From positions 1 through 19,382 of the forward strand of contig JAAVGX010000089.1 in the NCBI GenBank assembly GCA_014800065.1: 19,382 bases of DNA. The letters run 5' to 3'. Position 1 is the stretch's first letter, and each line of letters opens with the position of its first letter. The notes under the pieces are model-generated. The model had not been told where the DNA came from and made no database searches. It saw only the letters and a program-made list of their open reading frames with translations. Of the stretch, positions 14,260-19,382 are shown piece by piece. This stretch comes from Bacteroidales bacterium (lineage in GTDB: Bacteria > Bacteroidota > Bacteroidia > Bacteroidales > Muribaculaceae). Position numbers and translations under genes: made by a program.

Positions 14260-14569
14260 AGACCGCTTGCAGAGGCCCGGTCAGGGTTTATGTGGGCGGG
14301 ATGCAGACATAATATAAGCGTTTACTCAGCGCTCTTTCTTGGCTCGTTGAAACTTCGCAACTTTCAGAATCAGTCAGGATTGCAGCAAGCAGTAGATGTC
14401 CTTTTGGGTATGTACTTTTTTTCCGATAATGGGTGTTTTGGCGCTCGTTGTCGGAAGATTCGCATATTCCGCGTGAGGCTTCTGCAGGCTTGCTCGTTCC
14501 ACTGATTCGGGCAATGCGAAGGCCTCAACGAGCGGAACGAGCAGCAAGTATGGCTCTCACGCTTTTTTT
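14260..14569 (+). ncRNA. candidate structured leader RNA or independent ncRNA
   Basis: The stretch between the promoter and a terminator-like hairpin is about 310 nt and has no good gene. It contains a 5' hairpin GACCG/CGGTC (14261-14282). GCTCGTT occurs three times (14342, 14443, 14492) and its complement AACGAGC twice (14527, 14536), which allows mutually exclusive pairings. One pairing (14443-14450 with 14526-14533) would break the terminator arms. The region could be a cis-acting leader (attenuator or riboswitch-like) or a free RNA that ends at the terminator. I do not recognise it as tmRNA, RNase P RNA or another standard RNA. Confidence 0.45.
14471..14569 (+). terminator. terminator-like nested hairpin upstream of the BspA-like gene
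   Basis: Outer stem GCGTGAG (14471-14477) pairs with CTCACGC (14556-14562), which is followed directly by seven T residues (14563-14569). Inside it, GCTCGTTCC (14492-14500) pairs with GGAACGAGC (14534-14542). It lies 116 nt before the start codon of the downstream gene, so transcription of that gene from the promoter at 14223-14253 would need read-through. Confidence 0.55.
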
Positions 14570-14685
14570 ATCTATAACTCAATCATTATTGTCTCGCCGG
14601 AGAGAGAGCCCGATGGCTTACCCGGAGGTTGAAACAGCACAGACCTTCGGTATGATTCATTTAACCTTTCTCAAATTTTCTTACA

Positions 14686-17600
14686 ATGAGACAAAAAATT
14701 CTATTATTTTTGCTGCTCTTCGCGGTATTCCCAACCTGGGCCACTGACGGCGATACTTTTGAAGTGAAATGTGGTGTCCACTACGTTGAATTTCAGATCG
14801 TTGATGAGAATGCGCGAACTTGTATCACGGTACCGGGTCACTATGAATCAACCGGTAGTTGGGGTTCAGGTCAGACATTGTGGAATGCTTCCGAACTTGT
14901 ACTCCCGGCAAGTCCCGTCGATACCTCTACCGGTAAGGCTTACAAGCTGATAGGTATCGGCGAGTACTCCTTCGCTATGAGTGGGATGCCCTCCGTGGTT
15001 ATCCCCGAAGGTGTAACTTACATCGGCCAGGGTGCGTTCTACTCCTGTACGAAACTTTCGTCAATAACCATTCCCTCGACCGTGACCACCATTGGTGATC
15101 TGACAGAACAGGGCTTTGGTGTGTTCCAGGGCTGTTCCGCACTGACTGCCATTGGACTGCCTTCGTCAGTCACAACAATAGGCTATCAGATATTTTGTAA
15201 TTGCCGCAATCTGGAATCAGTTACATTACCGAGTTCACTGACTACGATTTCGTCAAAGGCGTTCTATGGCTGTTCGGCTTTGAAGTCTATCAATATCCCG
15301 AGTTCGGTAACTACTATCATGAACTCAGCGTTTGCCAATACGCCGCTTAAGAGTATAACATTACAGAACGTAACTAAAATTGGCAATCAGGCTTTCGCCT
15401 TCTGTACAAGCCTTGAGAGTGCCACCCTCAATAAGGCTCTAACATCCGCTGGCGAAGCTATCTTCTATAGCTGTTCGGCTATGACAACTGTGAAACTCAA
15501 TGATGCAATGACCGAGATTCCCAGTCAGATGTTCCTCAATTGCTCGAAGCTCACTACAATTAATTTCCCCAAGAAAATACAGAGCATCGCATCTCAAGCA
15601 TTTAGAGGCTGTTCCGAACTGAAGAGTGCCGATTTGAGTAGCTGCACGCAGCTTACCGAGCTCGGGGCTTCGGCTTTTGCAAGTTGTACTTCTCTTGCCA
15701 CTGTTAAACTTCCGACGGGCCTTACAAAGCTGGGAACTGCTGCCTTCACTTCGTGTCCGGCACTTACAAGCATAACACTCCCCTCGACTCTTACCTCAAT
15801 AGGCAATAATGCTTTTTATATGTCAGGTCTGACGAGTATTACCATTCCGAGTAGTGTTACCTCTTTGGGCGAAGGCTCTTTCCGCTCGTGTAAGCTCACT
15901 TCCGTAACTATTGGCAATGGTGTTACCAAAATCCCATATTATGCGTTCGGCCAGAACGCGAATTTGTCTAAGATCACCTTCCCGACCAATATTCAGGTAA
16001 TCGGTGACGGTGCATTTTATGGATGCGCTATCCCCTCGCTCAACATCCCAACTACCGTTACATCCATCGGAAGCAAAGCATTCTATGACATGAGCGCTTG
16101 CGCCAATATCACGTATCAGACCACCGAAACACTTGCTGTGGTTGCTGACGATGCTTTCTATGGCTCTTATAGCAAGCCGCTGTATGTAGCTTCCGGCATG
16201 AAGGCCAAGTTCCAGGCTGCCAGCGGGTGGAATAAATTCACCAACATCCAGGAGATAGGTATCTATTACAAACATCCGAAGATTGTATACGCCGTAAATG
16301 ATTACTCTTCTGTGCCTCCTGTACCACTTCTCGATCCTGTATATGCCGGTGCTGCCGGTTTTTCTATTTCAATAGATAACTACTCGGTTGTTGAATACAA
16401 GGAGGATGTTAAAAACCCATACCACGCGTATGATCCGGAACACCAACCTGAGACTTTTTCCGGTTGGTTCCTTACCGGGGCCAAGGGTACGGCAACGATT
16501 ACCGCTACGCTTAATGGCTACAATCTTTCTGCTAAATGTGTAGTCACGGTACTCAATGATGAAATAACAGTCGGGGACTACAAGTACAGTATTAGCCCTG
16601 ACGTAAGATTTCCCTTTGTGCCTGATCCATCCGACCCTTGGATTATGTACGCCCGTCAGGTGGCATTTGTAAATGGATTTGCTTCGGGGAAAGGTCCTGA
16701 TGCAAACGGGCTATTGACATTACCCACTTCTGTCACCTCTAATGGCAATGATTTTGAAGTGTTGGGTATTCGTAGCGGTGCTTTTAACAGTAATACAAAA
16801 ATAAAGAGCGCAGTAATCCCCGCGTCCTATGTTTCAATCGGTAGCGTGGCATTTAAGAATTGCTCGTCCTTGGAGGCGGTTTATTTTGAACCGGGAACCG
16901 AGACATATTCATATAGCATAGGGAGTAATTATCAGTTTCCCTTGTGTGAAAATCAGGCATTCGAGAATTGCACAAATCTGAAGTCGGTGATATGGGCTCG
17001 TGAGTATTTGGAAATCGAATCCGATGTGTTCAAGGGTTCATCCAATATTGAAGACCTTGTTGTGGATTCTTCTATGGCCTCGAACGAGGCTTTTGCCGAC
17101 ATTTCAGATAAGACAATCATTCCTGCAGACGCTACCGTAGAGAATGGTCTCGTGATAAGTGCTGACGGCAAGCTCATCAGGGTGTCGCCTACTGTCGCAG
17201 GCTCTGTCAGCCTTGACGAATCAACAATCGGCATCCAGATTACGAGCATCGAACCCGGTGCATTCAAGGGCTGCTCGATGGTGACCAGCATCACTCTTCC
17301 GTCTACCGTGACTTCAATCGGTGCCGAAGCCTTCGACGGCTGCTCAAGCCTGCGTTCGCTTGACCTCTCGGCTCTGTCCGGCCTCACAACTATTGAAGAA
17401 AGCACCTTCAACGGTTGCTCGGCTCTCCAATCTGTCGACCTGCCTTCGGGAATCAAGTCAATCGGCGATAATGCCTTCAACGGCTGCAGCAGCATCACCG
17501 AAGTTGCCATCCCCAACGGCGTTGCATCGGTAGGCAACGGCGCTTTCAGCGGCTGCTCCGCCATGACATCCGTCGTAATTCCTTCGACTGTAACCTCTAT

Positions 17601-19382
17601 CGGCGACAATGCTTTCAACAACTGCTCCGGCCTTACCGAAATCTCCCTGCCCTCCGGCCTCAAGGCCATCGGCAGCGGCACTTTCAGCGGTTGCGCAGGC
17701 ATCACCGATATCACCATCCCCGAAGGTGTCACTACCGTGGGCAACAATGCATTCGCAGGCTGCTCAAGTGTAACGACACTCGTCATCCCCTCCACTGTCA
17801 CCACCATCGGGGCCTCGGCCTTCAGCGGCACTTCCGTGTCCAACGTGATGGTTCCCTCCTCGGTGACCAGCATCGCTGCCGATGCGTTCAAGGACTGCCG
17901 CGACCTCACCATGGTGTACTATCCCAAGAGTGTAGGCACCCTGACGCTGCCTTCAGGCGCTCAGGCTGCTCAGTACAACAGCGATGAAACCCCCGTCGTA
18001 ATCAATGGTATCATCTACGGTACGAAGGTAATCAACGGCGAGCAGGTGCCCGTCACTGTTATCGGCGTCACCGGTAAGATCAGCGGTACTGTCGTTATTC
18101 CCGAAACCGTCACCACCATCGAGGCCGGAGCCTTCAAGGATTGCTCGGATATCACCGAGGTTATTATTCCCAAAGGTGTCACCACAATCGGTGCGAACGC
18201 TTTCGAGGGCTCCAGCCTTACCGAAGTGGTGATTCCCGCAAGCGTCACCTCCATCGGTGCCGGCGCCTTCAACGGTTGCGACAACCTCAGCCTCGTGGTA
18301 TATCCCGAAACCATGACCTCGGGTGTACAGCTGCCCGGCGGCGTCAACGCTGTTTCCTATCCGGCTGATGTTACACCTGTGATTATCGACGGTGTCATCT
18401 ACGGTACTACTGCCGTCGACGGCAAGCAGATAATCACCACGCTTATCTCCGTGCCCGAGGACAAGGAGGGTACTGTCGTTATCCCCGCATCCGTCACAAC
18501 CATCGAGGCCGGTGCCTTTAAGGGTTGCTCCAAGGTTACCGCGATTGAACTGCCCGACAACCTCATCACCATCGGCGACGGTACTTTCGAGGGTACGGCT
18601 GTCACCAACTTGATTATCCCGAGCAGCGTCACTTCGGTTGGCGAAGGCGCATTCAGCGGTTGCTCCAACCTGACCACCGTAGTACATCCCGCTTCGCTTG
18701 ATGTCAAGGTTCCGGAAAATGTCAAGACTGCAACTTATTCAGGCGACGAGACCCCGATTATCGAGAACGGTTTCATCTACGGAGCCACCGTTAAGGACGG
18801 CCAGGTTGTTTACACCACTCTCATTTCTGTTCCCGCCAACGCCACCAGCCCCGTCAAGGTACCCGACACTATCACCACCATTGCCGAGGGCGCGTTCAGC
18901 GGCTGCACCAATGTCACCGAAGTGGAATTGCCCGAAGGCCTGAAGGAAATCGGCAATAACGCTTTCGCAGGAAGCGGCATCACAAGCATCGATATTCCCG
19001 AGGGTGTAACCACCATCGGCAGCGGCGCGTTCTCCGGCACGGCTATCACCCAGGTGGTGCTCCCCGAGAGCGTCACCAGCGTGGGCAGCGGTGCTTTCGA
19101 GGGTTGCTCAAGCCTCACCACCGTGGTTTATCCCGCCACTCTCGGACAGTCGATCGAGGTCCCCTCCACCGTCAACTCGGTTTCATATGAGGAGGGTCAG
19201 ACTCCGGTGGTTGAAAACGGCTATGTGTACGGAACTGTGGACGGTGTGAAAACTGTGCTTATTTCTGTTCCCAACGATGCCAAGTCTGTCGTAATTCCCG
19301 AAACCGTCACCTCTATATATAAGGGTGCCTTCGAAGGTTGCACCGAACTGACTAAGGTAACCATCCCCGGTACTGTCAAGGA
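14686..19382 (+). CDS. BspA-like leucine-rich-repeat exported protein, 3' end outside the window
   Basis: The frame is open from the ATG at 14686 to the window edge, 1565 complete codons with no stop. A signal peptide is clear (MRQKILLFLLLFAVFPTWA, cleavage likely after residue 19). Residues about 85-520 are LRR_5/TpLRR repeats of the form IPxxVTxIGxxAFxGCSxLTxV, ending with LYVASGMKAKF. A break at about 526-625 contains an Ig-like (Big_2-like) stretch, GTATITATLNG...CVVTV. LRR repeats resume at about 685-800 and from about 846, and from about 1080 are arranged in larger units. Related proteins (BspA of Tannerella, many gut Bacteroidales proteins) are surface or secreted and bind host or bacterial ligands. 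The missing end should show whether it carries a sorting domain. Confidence 0.93.
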   Translation, partial: MRQKILLFLLLFAVFPTWATDGDTFEVKCGVHYVEFQIVDENARTCITVPGHYESTGSWGSGQTLWNASELVLPASPVDTSTGKAYKLIGIGEYSFAMSGMPSVVIPEGVTYIGQGAFYSCTKLSSITIPSTVTTIGDLTEQGFGVFQGCSALTAIGLPSSVTTIGYQIFCNCRNLESVTLPSSLTTISSKAFYGCSALKSINIPSSVTTIMNSAFANTPLKSITLQNVTKIGNQAFAFCTSLESATLNKALTSAGEAIFYSCSAMTTVKLNDAMTEIPSQMFLNCSKLTTINFPKKIQSIASQAFRGCSELKSADLSSCTQLTELGASAFASCTSLATVKLPTGLTKLGTAAFTSCPALTSITLPSTLTSIGNNAFYMSGLTSITIPSSVTSLGEGSFRSCKLTSVTIGNGVTKIPYYAFGQNANLSKITFPTNIQVIGDGAFYGCAIPSLNIPTTVTSIGSKAFYDMSACANITYQTTETLAVVADDAFYGSYSKPLYVASGMKAKFQAASGWNKFTNIQEIGIYYKHPKIVYAVNDYSSVPPVPLLDPVYAGAAGFSISIDNYSVVEYKEDVKNPYHAYDPEHQPETFSGWFLTGAKGTATITATLNGYNLSAKCVVTVLNDEITVGDYKYSISPDVRFPFVPDPSDPWIMYARQVAFVNGFASGKGPDANGLLTLPTSVTSNGNDFEVLGIRSGAFNSNTKIKSAVIPASYVSIGSVAFKNCSSLEAVYFEPGTETYSYSIGSNYQFPLCENQAFENCTNLKSVIWAREYLEIESDVFKGSSNIEDLVVDSSMASNEAFADISDKTIIPADATVENGLVISADGKLIRVSPTVAGSVSLDESTIGIQITSIEPGAFKGCSMVTSITLPSTVTSIGAEAFDGCSSLRSLDLSALSGLTTIEESTFNGCSALQSVDLPSGIKSIGDNAFNGCSSITEVAIPNGVASVGNGAFSGCSAMTSVVIPSTVTSIGDNAFNNCSGLTEISLPSGLKAIGSGTFSGCAGITDITIPEGVTTVGNNAFAGCSSVTTLVIPSTVTTIGASAFSGTSVSNVMVPSSVTSIAADAFKDCRDLTMVYYPKSVGTLTLPSGAQAAQYNSDETPVVINGIIYGTKVINGEQVPVTVIGVTGKISGTVVIPETVTTIEAGAFKDCSDITEVIIPKGVTTIGANAFEGSSLTEVVIPASVTSIGAGAFNGCDNLSLVVYPETMTSGVQLPGGVNAVSYPADVTPVIIDGVIYGTTAVDGKQIITTLISVPEDKEGTVVIPASVTTIEAGAFKGCSKVTAIELPDNLITIGDGTFEGTAVTNLIIPSSVTSVGEGAFSGCSNLTTVVHPASLDVKVPENVKTATYSGDETPIIENGFIYGATVKDGQVVYTTLISVPANATSPVKVPDTITTIAEGAFSGCTNVTEVELPEGLKEIGNNAFAGSGITSIDIPEGVTTIGSGAFSGTAITQVVLPESVTSVGSGAFEGCSSLTTVVYPATLGQSIEVPSTVNSVSYEEGQTPVVENGYVYGTVDGVKTVLISVPNDAKSVVIPETVTSIYKGAFEGCTELTKVTIPGTVK
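17983..19382 (+). repeat. higher-order repeats within the BspA-like gene
   Basis: The spacer motif TPVxxNGxxYG recurs at 17983, 18370, 18748 and 19198, each time followed by a VVIP or equivalent segment and a run of LRRs ending in a VVYP-like motif. Intervals are 387, 378 and 450 nt. The longest unit has four LRRs where the one before it has three, about one repeat more. Repeats are diverged at DNA level but clear in protein. Confidence 0.85.

Noticed and set aside
14242..14505. 87-codon frame in the BspA-like leader
   Set aside because: Its ATG lies upstream of the -7 box of the local promoter, so that transcript could not use it, and the frame overlaps the structured region. No recognisable domain.
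16953..17912. 319-codon open frame on the minus strand within the BspA-like gene
   Set aside because: It is antisense to clear LRR repeats, and its repetitive Leu/Pro/Val sequence is simply the repeat read backwards. The same holds for the antisense frames at 17953-18725 and 18810-19121.

Overview
The window looks like a gut Bacteroidales chromosome, most likely Muribaculaceae- or Bacteroidaceae-like. The clues are Bacteroidota-type promoters (a TTG/TTTG box about 20 nt before TAnnTTTG) upstream of several genes, a four-subunit 2-oxoacid:ferredoxin oxidoreductase operon of the Bacteroides type, a branching enzyme resembling the eukaryotic type, a viroplasmin-type RNase H, and a giant BspA-like leucine-rich-repeat protein. 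Genus is inference; there is no rRNA or other marker gene.

Layout. (1) 1-288: non-coding, with short hairpins and two dispersed repeats. (2) 289-4219, minus strand: a compact six-gene accessory operon. In order of transcription it encodes a Cys-containing protein with an acidic tail, an unknown 230-aa protein, a minimal ATP-dependent ligase-like nucleotidyltransferase, a small beta-rich protein, a VWA (TerY-like) protein and a PP2C phosphatase. It resembles the TerY/PP2C cassettes known from Ter-type stress systems, but no kinase, TerD or TelA gene is present. It is the best candidate here for an undescribed system. (3) 4220-4436: divergent promoter region. (4) 4437-5543, plus: catalytically complete alanine dehydrogenase with a strong terminator. 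(5) 5600-6037: repeat- and hairpin-rich spacer. (6) 6095-8726, plus: delta-alpha-beta-gamma 2-oxoacid:ferredoxin oxidoreductase operon. (7) 8727-9055: an array of five hairpins between convergent operons. (8) 14031-9056, minus: mscL, aroK, a degenerate alanine-dehydrogenase paralogue, an RNase H gene and glgB, closely packed with coupled junctions. (9) 14246-14685: a promoter, a long structured leader with a terminator and competing pairings. (10) 14686 to the window end, plus: a signal-peptide-bearing BspA-like protein, open for 1565 codons without a stop and therefore partial.

How the genes work together: ald and the vor/kor operon belong to amino-acid and 2-oxoacid metabolism with ferredoxin as electron acceptor; glgB makes glycogen branches; mscL protects against osmotic downshock; aroK serves the shikimate pathway. 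The six-gene operon probably acts as one phosphorylation- and nucleotide-linked complex of unknown purpose. The BspA-like protein is probably exported, and its expression may be controlled through the leader RNA.
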